A stretch of DNA of 21,086 bases, from positions 1-21,086 of the forward strand of contig CAMLQP010000020.1 of assembly GCA_946482115.1 (NCBI GenBank), in the 5' to 3' direction. Shown one piece after another: positions 1 to 9,103 of the stretch (positions within the stretch are counted from its first letter, which is position 1; each line of letters begins with the position of its first letter). A model generated the notes under the pieces. It was given only the letters and a program-made list of their open reading frames with translations, searched no databases and was not told where the DNA came from. The stretch is from an uncultured Comamonadaceae bacterium. Its GTDB lineage: Bacteria > Pseudomonadota > Gammaproteobacteria > Burkholderiales > Burkholderiaceae. The translations under genes and the position numbers were made by a program.

Positions 1-1640
<1,640 letters not shown>

Positions 1641-1641
1641 G

Positions 1642-3732
1642 TCAGAGCCCCAGCGGGTCGACGTCCACGGCCCAGCGCACGAGGCCCCGCCCGGCGGGGC
1701 CTTGTCGCGTCTGCAGCAGCGCCGGCTGCCACGCGGCCAGGAAGCGCTGCAGCGCCGCCCGCGAGGGGCTCTCCAGCAGCATCTGCGCGCGCTCCACGTT
1801 GGCCACGCGCTGCACCGTCAGCGGCACCGGCGGGAACAGCGTCACCTGGTCCTGGCCGGGCAGGCCGATGCCGGCATCGGACGCCGCCTGCAGGAAGGCC
1901 TGGGCCACGTCCTGCGTGCGCGCCTCGGCCCGCACCAGCGCCTGGAAGGCGAAGGGCGGCATGGCGGCGGCCTCGCGTTCCTTCAACTGCTGCGCCGCGA
2001 AGGCCGGGTAGTCGTGGCGCTTCAGCGCCTCGAACAGCGGGTGTTGCGGGTACCCCGTCTGCACCCACAGCTCGCCCGGGCTTTGCAGTGTGGCGTCGCG
2101 CCCCGCGCGCCCGCCGGCCTGCATCAGCAGCGAGAACAGCCGCTCAGGCGCGCGAAAGTCGCTGGAGAACAGCGCCGCGTCCACGCCCACGCCCGCCACC
2201 AGCGTGATGCGGCGAAAGTCGTGCCCCTTGGCCACCATCTGGGTGCCCACCAGCACATCCACCTCGCCGTCGTGCATGGCCTGCAGCTGCGCTTCCAGGC
2301 TGCCTTTGAGGCGGGTGCTGTCGGCGTCCATGCGGGCCACGCGCACCGGCTGACCGTCGGGCCGCAGCACGTGCGCCAGCGACTGCGCCACCACTTCCTC
2401 CAGCTGCTCGGTGCCCCGGCCCAGCGGCGTGATGTCCAGGTTGCCACATTCGGGGCAGGCGCGCGGCACGCGGCTGGTGTGGCCGCAGTGGTGGCAGCGC
2501 AGCGTGCGGTCCAGCTTGTGGAACACGCGGTGCGCGCTGCAGGCCGGGCAGCCGCTTTTCCAGCCGCAGTCGTGGCAGGCCAGCACGGGCGCGTAACCGC
2601 GCCGGTTGATCAGCAGCAGGCTTTGCTCGCCGCGCGCCACGCGCTCGGCCAGGGCCTCCACCAGCGCCGGGGCCAGCACCGCGCCGCGTGGCTGATGGTT
2701 CAGGTCCAGCAGCCGCAGCCGGGGCAGGGCGCCGCCGCCGATGCGCGCTGGCATGGCCAGGCGCTGGTAGCGCCCGGTCTCGGCCGCATGCCAGCTTTCC
2801 AGCGACGGCGTGGCCGAACCGAGGATGACCCGACAGCGCGCCGGCTCGCCGTCGGACGTGGGGTGGGCGTCGTTTTCCAGCTTGGCGCGGTAGATGGCGA
2901 GGTCGCGCGCCGAGTAGCGCGCGCCGTCCTGGCTCTTGTAGCTCGGGTCGTGTTCCTCGTCGACCACGATCAGCCGCAGGCCCGGCAGGCTGGCGAACAC
3001 CGCCAGCCGCGTGCCGAGCACGATGCGCGCCTGCCCGCCGTGCGCGGCCAGCCAGCTGGACAGCCGCTGGGCCGGCGTCAGGCCGCTGTGCAGCGACACC
3101 ACGCGCGCGGCGCCGAAGCGCTCCGCGAAGCGCGCCTCCAGCTGCGGCGTGAGGTTGATCTCGGGCACCATCACCAGCGCCTGCGCGGCGGGGTCGGCGT
3201 CCAGCACCTGCCGTACCGCGCGCAGGTAGACCTCGGTCTTGCCGCTGCCGGTGCTGCCGTACAGCAGCAGCGGCTGGCGCGCCTGGGCGAAGCCGGCCAG
3301 GGCCTGGGCCTGTTCGGCACTGGGCTCGGGCGGGGGCGTGACGGCCGCGTCGGCGGGTGCGGCTGCCTTGGCGCGGCGCTTGAGCCGGCGCGCCAGCTGC
3401 ACCCCGTCCAGCTCGCGCAGCGGCGGCGGCAGCGCGGCCAGGGCCACCTCGCCGGCGCCGCGCTGGTAGTAGCGGCCGGCAAAAGCCACCAGTTCGCGCC
3501 AGCGCGCGTCCAGCGGGGCCAGCGCGTCCAGCACCTCGACCACCGGGCGCAGGGTGGCCGGGTCGGCTTCGGGCGGTTCGCCGTCCCAGACGATGCCCAG
3601 CACCTCGCGGCTGCCCAGCGGCACCCGCACCAGCGTGCCGGGCGCCAGGGCCTGCGCGTGGCGCCAGGTCAGCACCGCCGACAGGCCGCTGTGGCTGGGG
3701 GTGGCCACCACCACCGGGATCAGGGCATCCAT
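1642..3732 (-). CDS. priA: Primosomal protein N' (replication restart helicase PriA)
   Basis: PriA is a 3'-5' superfamily 2 DNA helicase that binds stalled or collapsed forks and reloads the replicative helicase. The 696-residue product has the expected order: an N-terminal DNA-binding domain, Walker A GSTGSGKT (residues 159-166), a DEEH box (258-261), then eight zinc-binding cysteines (386, 389, 395, 398, 413, 416, 426, 429), and a C-terminal helicase lobe with GRAGR. I chose the ATG at 3732 because the product then begins directly with the family-like N terminus (MDALIPVVV). The frame is open to 3873, but those 47 extra residues do not look like PriA. No strong ribosome-binding site precedes the chosen start. 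hemE lies upstream on the same strand, a neighbour pair common in Burkholderiales. A DnaA box sits 85 bases before the start. Confidence 0.96.
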   Translation of the reverse strand: MDALIPVVVATPSHSGLSAVLTWRHAQALAPGTLVRVPLGSREVLGIVWDGEPPEADPATLRPVVEVLDALAPLDARWRELVAFAGRYYQRGAGEVALAALPPPLRELDGVQLARRLKRRAKAAAPADAAVTPPPEPSAEQAQALAGFAQARQPLLLYGSTGSGKTEVYLRAVRQVLDADPAAQALVMVPEINLTPQLEARFAERFGAARVVSLHSGLTPAQRLSSWLAAHGGQARIVLGTRLAVFASLPGLRLIVVDEEHDPSYKSQDGARYSARDLAIYRAKLENDAHPTSDGEPARCRVILGSATPSLESWHAAETGRYQRLAMPARIGGGALPRLRLLDLNHQPRGAVLAPALVEALAERVARGEQSLLLINRRGYAPVLACHDCGWKSGCPACSAHRVFHKLDRTLRCHHCGHTSRVPRACPECGNLDITPLGRGTEQLEEVVAQSLAHVLRPDGQPVRVARMDADSTRLKGSLEAQLQAMHDGEVDVLVGTQMVAKGHDFRRITLVAGVGVDAALFSSDFRAPERLFSLLMQAGGRAGRDATLQSPGELWVQTGYPQHPLFEALKRHDYPAFAAQQLKEREAAAMPPFAFQALVRAEARTQDVAQAFLQAASDAGIGLPGQDQVTLFPPVPLTVQRVANVERAQMLLESPSRAALQRFLAAWQPALLQTRQGPAGRGLVRWAVDVDPLGL

Positions 3733-4085
3733 GTTGGCGCGATGTTTTGCGGTTGAACTTGCGATTTGACGCTTAAGTGATTGATTCAGAAGGTTTTTGC
3801 AAGCTGTCCCACGCTTCTGTGGATAACTTTGTTGATAGTTGTGTGGGGCGGGCCGCAAGGCCTTGTAAATCAAGGCTTTCGTTGGATTGCCTAGAAATCG
3901 TGCAGCCCGGCTTTGTTTAATGAAAACAACGACTTAGCTTATTTCCAAATCCGAGGTCACGGTGGGTGCGGGCGGCGGCGGCGTTGCGCGCCGCAGCAAA
4001 AAATTTGTGCATAAGTGAGGCTCACAAGGCCCCGTTTTTGTGCTATTGGACCGCGCGGACCCCCGTTCTGGGGCATCCGGACGCC
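3733..4085. other. priA-hemE intergenic region
   Basis: No gene is supported in these 353 bases. The part next to priA is clearly more AT-rich than the rest of the window and probably holds the priA promoter, although I could not pick convincing -35 and -10 boxes. It contains a perfect DnaA box (3818-3826), an inverted repeat GCCTTG-5 nt-CAAGGC (3860-3876), a GC-rich stem-loop GCGGCG-5 nt-CGCCGC (3978-3994) beside an A-run on the plus strand, and a small palindrome GTGAGGCTCAC (4015-4025). None forms a standard terminator for hemE, because no T-run follows a stem in the minus direction. Confidence 0.6.
3818..3826 (-). promoter_or_regulatory. Perfect DnaA box upstream of priA
   Basis: On the minus strand this reads TTATCCACA, the consensus DnaA box. 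It lies 85 bases before the priA start in AT-rich DNA. A second, poorer match (TGTTGATAG on the plus strand, two mismatches) follows at 3830-3838. DnaA is known to act as a transcription factor at such sites, so the box could tie priA expression to DnaA-ATP level; that role is inferred. One box is not enough for an origin. Confidence 0.55.
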
Positions 4086-5183
4086 TCAGTCCAGGCCCCG
4101 CATCCGGCGCGATTCGGCGTGCACCGCACGCACCAGCACCTCCACGTTCTCGGGCGGCGTGTGCTGGCTGATGCCGTGGCCCAGGTTGAAGATGTGCGTG
4201 GGGCCGGGCCGCGAGCGGTCGGTGTGCGGCGCGCCAAAGCCGTGCAGCACGCGGTGCGCCTCGGCCTCCACCTGCGCCGGGTCGGCGAACAGCACGTTGG
4301 GGTCCAGGTTGCCCTGCAGCGCCTTCACATCGCCCACCCGGGCGCGTGCCGTGCCCAGGTTCACGGTCCAGTCCAGGCCCAGCACCTCGCAGTCCAGGCC
4401 TTTCATCTCGTCCAGCCACAGCCCGCCGCCCTTGGTGAACACGATGCGCGGAATGGTGGCGCCAGCGTGCGAACGCTTGAGCTGCGCCAGCACCCGCTGC
4501 GTGTAGGCCAGGCTGAACCGCTGGAAGTTGCCGTCGGCCAGCACGCCGCCCCAGCTGTCGAACACCATCACGGCCTGCGCGCCGGCCTCGATCTGCGCGT
4601 TCAGGTAGGCCGCCACCGCGTCCGCATTCACCGCCAGCAGGTGGTGCATCAGGTCCGGGCGCTTGTACATCAGCGTCTTGACGTGGCGGTAGTCGTCCGA
4701 GCCGCCACCCTCCACCATGTAGCAGGCCAGCGTCCAGGGGCTGCCCGAGAAGCCGATCAGTGGCACCCGGCCGCCCAGCGCCCGGCGGATGCTGGTCACG
4801 GCGTCGAACACGTAGCGCAGCTTGTCCATGTCCGGCACGGCCAGGGCGGCCACGGCGGCCTCGTCGCGCACCGTCTTCTCGAACTTCGGCCCCTCGCCCA
4901 GCGCGAAGCTCAGGCCCAGGCCCATGGCGTCGGGCACGGTCAGGATGTCGGAGAACAGGATGGCCGCGTCCAGCGGGTAGCGCTCCAGCGGCTGCAGCGT
5001 CACCTCGGTGGCGTAGTCGGTGTTGGTGGCCAGGCCCATGAAGCTGCCGGCCCGGGCGCGCGTGGCGCGGTACTCGGGCAGGTAGCGCCCGGCCTGGCGC
5101 ATCAGCCACACGGGCGTGTGGTCGGTGGCCTGGCGCAGGCAGGCGCGCAGGAAGGTGTCGTTCTGCAGGGGGGCAAAGCTCAT
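4086..5183 (-). CDS. hemE: Uroporphyrinogen decarboxylase
   Basis: This cytoplasmic enzyme removes four acetate carboxyl groups from uroporphyrinogen III to give coproporphyrinogen III in heme synthesis. The 365-residue product has normal length for the family. Both family signatures are present: the N-terminal stretch around [11 protein letters not shown] (residues 28-38) and a later [17 protein letters not shown]. The catalytic aspartate is Asp79 in [14 protein letters not shown], corresponding to Asp86 of the human enzyme. The ATG at 5183 is chosen because the product starts [14 protein letters not shown], as in relatives; the longer frame to 5309 would cross the divergent promoter region and gives unrelated residues. 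No strong ribosome-binding site is seen. It diverges from the VOC gene across 84 bases and precedes priA on the same strand. Confidence 0.97.
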   Translation of the reverse strand: MSFAPLQNDTFLRACLRQATDHTPVWLMRQAGRYLPEYRATRARAGSFMGLATNTDYATEVTLQPLERYPLDAAILFSDILTVPDAMGLGLSFALGEGPKFEKTVRDEAAVAALAVPDMDKLRYVFDAVTSIRRALGGRVPLIGFSGSPWTLACYMVEGGGSDDYRHVKTLMYKRPDLMHHLLAVNADAVAAYLNAQIEAGAQAVMVFDSWGGVLADGNFQRFSLAYTQRVLAQLKRSHAGATIPRIVFTKGGGLWLDEMKGLDCEVLGLDWTVNLGTARARVGDVKALQGNLDPNVLFADPAQVEAEAHRVLHGFGAPHTDRSRPGPTHIFNLGHGISQHTPPENVEVLVRAVHAESRRMRGLD

Positions 5184-5220
5184 CGGGCAACCATCGGGTG
5201 TTCGTCGGTATGAACCCGCG

Positions 5221-5251
5221 ATTATCCCGGGTGACAATGGCCGGATGTCAT
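5221..5251 (-). promoter_or_regulatory. Candidate hemE promoter
   Basis: On the minus strand, ATGACA (5246-5251, five of six to TTGACA) and GATAAT (5221-5226, five of six to TATAAT) are separated by 19 bases. The spacing is longer than ideal, so the call is tentative. It lies 38 bases upstream of the hemE ATG, within the region shared with the divergent VOC gene. Confidence 0.35.
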
Positions 5252-5267
5252 TCACGAGGAGCGCACC

Positions 5268-5696
5268 ATGGAAACGGACGAACTGCACCGCGGCCGCCTG
5301 ATCGACCACATCCAGCTGGTGGTGCGGGATCTGCCCGCCAGCCAGGCCTTCTACACCGCTGTCCTGGAGGCGCTCGGCGTGCCGCTGGGCGGCTCGGGCG
5401 ACGGGTTTTTCTGGGCCGACGAGCTGTTCGTCTCCACCGCCAGCAGCCCCGCCGCGCTAGGCGAGCTGACGGGGCGCCACCACCTGGCCTTCCAGGCGCG
5501 GGACCGGGCCATGGTCGACGCGTTCCACCGGGCCGCGCTGGCCCACGGCGGGCGGGACAACGGGGCACCCGGCGAGCGGGCCTACCACCCCGGCTACTAC
5601 GCGGCCTTCGTGCTGGACCCGGACGGCAACAACATCGAGGCCGTCTTCCACGGCGAGTCCCGGAGGAGTTCGGCGTCCGTGAAGATCACGTTCTAG
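5268..5696 (+). CDS. VOC-superfamily (glyoxalase/dioxygenase-fold) protein
   Basis: A 142-residue protein of the vicinal oxygen chelate superfamily, which includes glyoxalases, ring-cleaving dioxygenases and antibiotic-binding proteins. One set of beta-alpha-beta-beta-beta modules is visible. Likely metal or substrate positions are His14 (IDHIQLVV), His71/72 (GRHHLAF) and Glu124 ([11 protein letters not shown]). The Tyr-rich [15 protein letters not shown] stretch is typical of small stand-alone members whose substrate is unknown. The ATG at 5268 follows GAGGAG (5256-5261) at good spacing. The TAG stop overlaps the stop of the facing CoA-binding gene. The specific reaction cannot be told from sequence; family membership is secure. 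Confidence 0.9.
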   Translation: METDELHRGRLIDHIQLVVRDLPASQAFYTAVLEALGVPLGGSGDGFFWADELFVSTASSPAALGELTGRHHLAFQARDRAMVDAFHRAALAHGGRDNGAPGERAYHPGYYAAFVLDPDGNNIEAVFHGESRRSSASVKITF

Positions 5697-6151
5697 GCCG
5701 TGCGCGGGCTGGCCATCAGCCAGCGGTGCTCCACCATCAGGCAGCGGTCCTGCACCACCCACAGCCCGGCGGCCCGGGCGCGTTGGGCGGCTGCTTCGTG
5801 TGTTATGCCCTGCTGCAGCCACAGGCCCCGGGCGCCGATGGCGATGGCCTCGTCGGCCACGGGCGGCACGTCCTCGCTGCGGCGGAACACGTCCACCAGG
5901 TCGATGGGGTGTTCGCGGGCGGCGTCGGTGAGGGTGGCATAGGCTTTTTCCCCCAGCACGGTGCCGCCCTGCGCGGCCACGCGTGGGTGCACCGGCACGA
6001 TGCGGTAGCCGGCCGCCTGCAGGTAGGCGGCCACGCGGTGGCTGTCGCGGTGGGGGTGGGGCGAGAGGCCCACCACGGCGATCACCCGGCAGGCGGCCAG
6101 GTGCGCGCGCTGTTCGTCAGGCGGCGGATTTGTACTTGATGGTGCAACCAT
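5693..6151 (-). CDS. CoA-binding domain protein (YccU-like)
   Basis: A 152-residue protein made almost entirely of a Rossmann-like CoA-binding domain of the YccU type. The N-terminal VIAVVGLSPHPHRDSHRVA segment (about residues 23-41) is the nucleotide/CoA-binding loop. The sequences around YRIVPVHPR and the later VDVFRRSEDVPP and GLWLQQGI stretches are family hallmarks. Function in cells is not established. Its ATG at 6151 lies 35 bases inside the end of the redoxin gene, which suggests translational coupling; no later ATG keeps the domain intact. The stop codon overlaps that of the convergent VOC gene. It appears to be the last gene of a dsbD-redoxin-CoA-binding unit. Confidence 0.9.
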   Translation of the reverse strand: MVAPSSTNPPPDEQRAHLAACRVIAVVGLSPHPHRDSHRVAAYLQAAGYRIVPVHPRVAAQGGTVLGEKAYATLTDAAREHPIDLVDVFRRSEDVPPVADEAIAIGARGLWLQQGITHEAAAQRARAAGLWVVQDRCLMVEHRWLMASPRTA

Positions 6152-6740
6152 AGGCCTGATTCTGCGCGACCGTGACCGGCTTGCCGGCCAGCAGTTCGTT
6201 CAGGCCCTGGCGCACGTAGTTGGTGGCGCGCTCGACGTCGGCCGGGCGGGCCGAGGGGATGCTGTCGATGGCGCCGGCATAGGCCAGCCGGCCCTGGGCG
6301 TCGATCAGGTACATGTGGGGCGTGACGCGGGCGCCGTAGGCGCGGCCGACCTTGCCGTCCTCGTCCATCAGCACGGCGGTGGCGGCAGCCTTGTGCTCGG
6401 CCATCCAGCGCGCCAGCTGGGGCGGGGTCTTGTAGTCGCCGCTGGCGTCTTCGGTGGAGTTGATGGCCAGCCAGGCCACGCCCTTGCCGGTGAATTCCTT
6501 CTGCAGCGCGGGCAGGTTGCCCGAGCCGTAGTGCTTGCGCACGAAGGGGCAGCCGGGGTTGTTCCATTCCAGCACGACCGGCCGGCCCTTGAAGTCGGAG
6601 AGTCTGACCGCCTTGCCGTTGACGTCGGTCAGGCTGAAGTCGGGCGCGGGCTGGCCCACGGTGGCCGCCTGCGCGGGCGTGACGAGCCAGGGTGTGGCGC
6701 CGAGCGCGGCAATCTGCAGGGCGAAGGTGCGGCGTTGCAT
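6117..6740 (-). CDS. Exported redoxin (AhpC/TSA-thioredoxin fold) protein
   Basis: A 207-residue thioredoxin-fold protein with an N-terminal export signal: MQRRTF, a hydrophobic stretch, then a likely cut after TPAQA (residue 25). The twin arginine raises possible Tat export; this is not certain. The redoxin core starts at about residue 29 (GQPAPDFSLTDVNGK). The active-site region is NNPGCPFVRKHY with Cys64 only, not a CxxC pair; another cysteine, Cys199, is near the C terminus. The RVTPHMYLID segment supplies the cis-Pro loop. Start choice is supported by AAGGAA (6747-6753 region) at good spacing. It starts 22 bases after the dsbD-like gene, so a periplasmic protein reduced by that transporter is a reasonable inference. 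Substrate unknown. Confidence 0.9.
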   Translation of the reverse strand: MQRRTFALQIAALGATPWLVTPAQAATVGQPAPDFSLTDVNGKAVRLSDFKGRPVVLEWNNPGCPFVRKHYGSGNLPALQKEFTGKGVAWLAINSTEDASGDYKTPPQLARWMAEHKAAATAVLMDEDGKVGRAYGARVTPHMYLIDAQGRLAYAGAIDSIPSARPADVERATNYVRQGLNELLAGKPVTVAQNQAYGCTIKYKSAA

Positions 6741-6762
6741 GGCGGGTTCCTTTCGGGGGCGG

Positions 6763-8937
6763 TCAAAGGGCTTGCAAGGCGGCGCGCATGTCCTGCGCGC
6801 TGAGGATTTCGGACATCACCCGCACCGGCTGGCCGTTGCGGTAGAGCGCATACACCGGCACGCCGCTGCGGCCCAGGGCATTGAGCGCCTGGGTCACGGC
6901 GGGGTCGCGGCGGGTCCAGTCGGCGCGCGCCAGCACCACGCCGCGCGCGGCGTATTCGCGCAGCAGGTCGGCGTCGGCCAGCGTGGTTTTCTTGTTGAAC
7001 TGGCAGGTCACGCACCAGGCGGCGGTGTAGTCCACGAACACCGGGCGGCCCTCGGCCTGCCAGGCGGCCATGCGTTCGGGGCTCCAGGCCTGCCAGCCGT
7101 CGGTGCTGGCCACGGCGGGGGTGGCCCCCGGTTGCGCATCCGGCAGGCGCGTGACCTGCGGCCCCAGCCAGACGGCCAGCAGCACCAGCGCGGCCAGCGA
7201 CAGGCCGCCCAGCGCCAGCCGGGCACGGCCGCGCCGGCCCCAGGCCCACAGCAGCAGCGCCAGGCCCACCAGCAGGCCCAGCAGGGCGGCGGCGCCATCA
7301 GGGCCGCTCTGCTGGCCCAGCACCCACAGCAGCCAGACCACGGTGGCGAACATGGGAAAGGCCATGAACTGGCGGAAGGTTTCCATCCACGGCCCCGGGC
7401 GGGGCAGCGCGCGCGCCACGGCGGGCAGCCAGCTGGCGGCCAGGTAAGGCAGGGCCAGGCCCAGGCCCATGGCGGCGAACACGGCCAGCGCCTGCGCGGG
7501 GGGCAGGCCCACGGCCAGGCCCAGCGAGGCGCCCATGAACGGCGCGGTGCAGGGCGAGGCGACGGCGGTGGCCAGCACGCCGGTCAGGAAGGCGTCGCCC
7601 GTGGGGCTGCGGGCCTGCAGCGTGGCCAGGCGGCCGGGCAGCACCGAGCCGAACTCGAACAGCCCGGCCAGGTTCAGGCCGATGACGGTGAACAGCGTGG
7701 CCAGAGCGGCCACCACGGCCGGATCCTGCAGCTGGAAGCCCCAGCCCACCTGCTGGCCCGCCGCGCGCAGGCCCAGCAGCAGCGCACCCAGCGCCGCGAA
7801 CGAGAGCACCACGCCGGCGGTGTAGGCCAGGCCGGCGCGGCGGTGGCCCGCACGGTCCTCGCCGTGCCGGGTGAAGGCCAGCACCTTGATGGCCAGCACC
7901 GGGAACACGCAGGGCATGAGGTTGAGCAGCAGGCCGCCGATGAAGGCGCCCAGCAGCGCCAGACCGAGCGACAGCGTGCTGGCCGGCGGCGCCGCCGGGG
8001 CGCGCGCCGCGTTGGCATCCAGCGCGGCCTGCAAGGCCGGCGACACCCCGCTGGCCGCCGGCAGGGCGGCCAGCGCCGGCCAGTCGCCGCGCGCGGGCAG
8101 CTCCAGCCGCAGGCCACCCAGCGCGTTCTGGCCGGGGGCGATGTCGCCCTGGCGCACCAGCACCACGGGCAGCAGGCGCGGCCCCTCGGAGCGCAGCGCC
8201 GAATAAGGGATGTCGGCCGTCCAGGCGCCCCGGTCCCAGGCCTGCCGCCAGGCCGCGCCGGGTTCGATCACGCCGCCAGTCTCGGGGAAGAACTCCAGGC
8301 CCTGGCCCTGCCAGTCGTCCGGCAGGCCTTCGACGCGGACCTGGAGCGACCGGGCCTGCGGGGCGACATGGCTGCCGGCGCCCGCGGCCTGGGCACGCGG
8401 CGCGCGCGAGGCCGCGTCGGCGAACGCCGCCGAGGCGTTGGCGCCATCGCCCACGCGCAGCGAGAAGCTGCCTTCTTCGGGGATGCACTCCTTGCGGCAG
8501 ACCAGCCAGCTGGCCTGCAGCTTCACGTCCAGCGGGCCGCCGGCGTAGTTCGGTGCCAGGGTCAGCGGCACCGGCAGCAGCACCGTGCTCTCGTAGCCGT
8601 AGTTGGCCAGGTGCCCGATGGGGAATTTCTTGGGCGCCGGCCACTGGATGTCGCCGGCCGTCACGCCGGCGGGCAGCTGCCAGTCCAGCTGGGTGGGCAG
8701 GCCGGAGTCGCCGGGGTTCTTCCAGTAGGTGTGCCAATCCTTGGCGTGGGTGATCTGCAGGCCGACCCAGACGGTGCGGCCGGCGGCCACGCCCTGGGGC
8801 GCATGCGCCAGCAGTTCGGCACGGACCTGGTCGGTGCGCACGGTGGCGCCGGTCTGGGCCTGGACGGCGGGGGCGAGCGCTGCCGCGGCGAGCGCGAAGG
8901 CCGCGAGACGGCGGGTGGCGGAGGGGGGATTGTTCAC
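6763..8937 (-). CDS. Thiol-disulfide interchange protein, DsbD/ScsB type
   Basis: An inner-membrane protein that passes electrons from cytoplasmic thioredoxin to periplasmic thiol proteins. From the chosen GTG the product is 724 residues. A signal peptide ends near residue 27 (VQA-QT). The periplasmic N-terminal domain has Cys147 and Cys151 (VCRKEC). The transmembrane core, about residues 322-592, holds the redox cysteines Cys343 (MPCVFP) and Cys463 (SPCTAPFMG). The C-terminal thioredoxin domain has WCVTC (Cys642, Cys645). All three redox pairs are therefore present. The N-terminal domain resembles the longer ScsB-like forms rather than the short E. coli DsbD alpha domain. The start is uncertain: an in-frame ATG at 9030 adds 31 residues ahead of the signal peptide, which seems less likely. 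Neither start has a strong ribosome-binding site. The redoxin follows after 22 bases. Confidence 0.92.
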   Translation of the reverse strand: MNNPPSATRRLAAFALAAAALAPAVQAQTGATVRTDQVRAELLAHAPQGVAAGRTVWVGLQITHAKDWHTYWKNPGDSGLPTQLDWQLPAGVTAGDIQWPAPKKFPIGHLANYGYESTVLLPVPLTLAPNYAGGPLDVKLQASWLVCRKECIPEEGSFSLRVGDGANASAAFADAASRAPRAQAAGAGSHVAPQARSLQVRVEGLPDDWQGQGLEFFPETGGVIEPGAAWRQAWDRGAWTADIPYSALRSEGPRLLPVVLVRQGDIAPGQNALGGLRLELPARGDWPALAALPAASGVSPALQAALDANAARAPAAPPASTLSLGLALLGAFIGGLLLNLMPCVFPVLAIKVLAFTRHGEDRAGHRRAGLAYTAGVVLSFAALGALLLGLRAAGQQVGWGFQLQDPAVVAALATLFTVIGLNLAGLFEFGSVLPGRLATLQARSPTGDAFLTGVLATAVASPCTAPFMGASLGLAVGLPPAQALAVFAAMGLGLALPYLAASWLPAVARALPRPGPWMETFRQFMAFPMFATVVWLLWVLGQQSGPDGAAALLGLLVGLALLLWAWGRRGRARLALGGLSLAALVLLAVWLGPQVTRLPDAQPGATPAVASTDGWQAWSPERMAAWQAEGRPVFVDYTAAWCVTCQFNKKTTLADADLLREYAARGVVLARADWTRRDPAVTQALNALGRSGVPVYALYRNGQPVRVMSEILSAQDMRAALQAL

Positions 8938-8964
8938 GGGCGAGACGAGGGAGAGCCGGTCAGA

Positions 8965-8977
8965 CGGTGTTACACCG
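8965..8977. repeat. Perfect palindrome in dsbD-cfa divergent region
   Basis: CGGTGT and ACACCG form a perfect inverted repeat around a single central T. It lies between the dsbD GTG start and the cfa -35 box, a position where an operator could act on either gene. No regulator is known from sequence. Confidence 0.4.
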
Positions 8978-8992
8978 CGCAAAGTTCCAGGG

Positions 8993-9021
8993 TTGGCAAG
9001 CGGGCCAGGGGTGGGTATAAA
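8993..9021 (+). promoter_or_regulatory. Probable sigma-70-type promoter of cfa
   Basis: TTGGCA (8993-8998) and TATAAA (9016-9021) are each five of six to consensus with an ideal 17-base spacer. Transcription would begin near 9028, giving a leader of about 75 bases before the cfa start. It overlaps the 5' extension that a dsbD start at 9030 would need. Confidence 0.65.
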
Positions 9022-9103
9022 CGATTTCAATGCCGACGATAGCCGGCATGGTCTTCACAAAGCCCACCCCACCGCCCAACATGCCTTGCGGAGGTCTTTG
9101 CGC

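Noticed and set aside
1702..3756. 684-residue plus-strand open frame opposite priA
   Set aside because: It is antisense to an unmistakable priA, has a His/Gln/Arg/Ala-rich composition typical of shadow frames in GC-rich DNA, and shows no domain.
3733..3873. 47-residue N-terminal extension of PriA
   Set aside because: It does not resemble PriA N termini and would place the DnaA box inside the coding region; the ATG at 3732 gives the expected start.
3800..3960. Possible replication origin in AT-rich DNA between priA and hemE
   Set aside because: Only one perfect DnaA box and one poor match, with no dnaA, parA or gidA gene nearby.
3978..4003. GC stem-loop beside an A-run as a terminator for hemE
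   Set aside because: In the minus direction the T-run precedes the stem, and in the plus direction it is an A-run; neither gives an intrinsic terminator.
6535..9042. 835-residue plus-strand open frame opposite dsbD
   Set aside because: Low-complexity Gln/His/Gly/Arg/Ala composition and complete overlap with dsbD and part of the redoxin gene; a GC-skew artefact.
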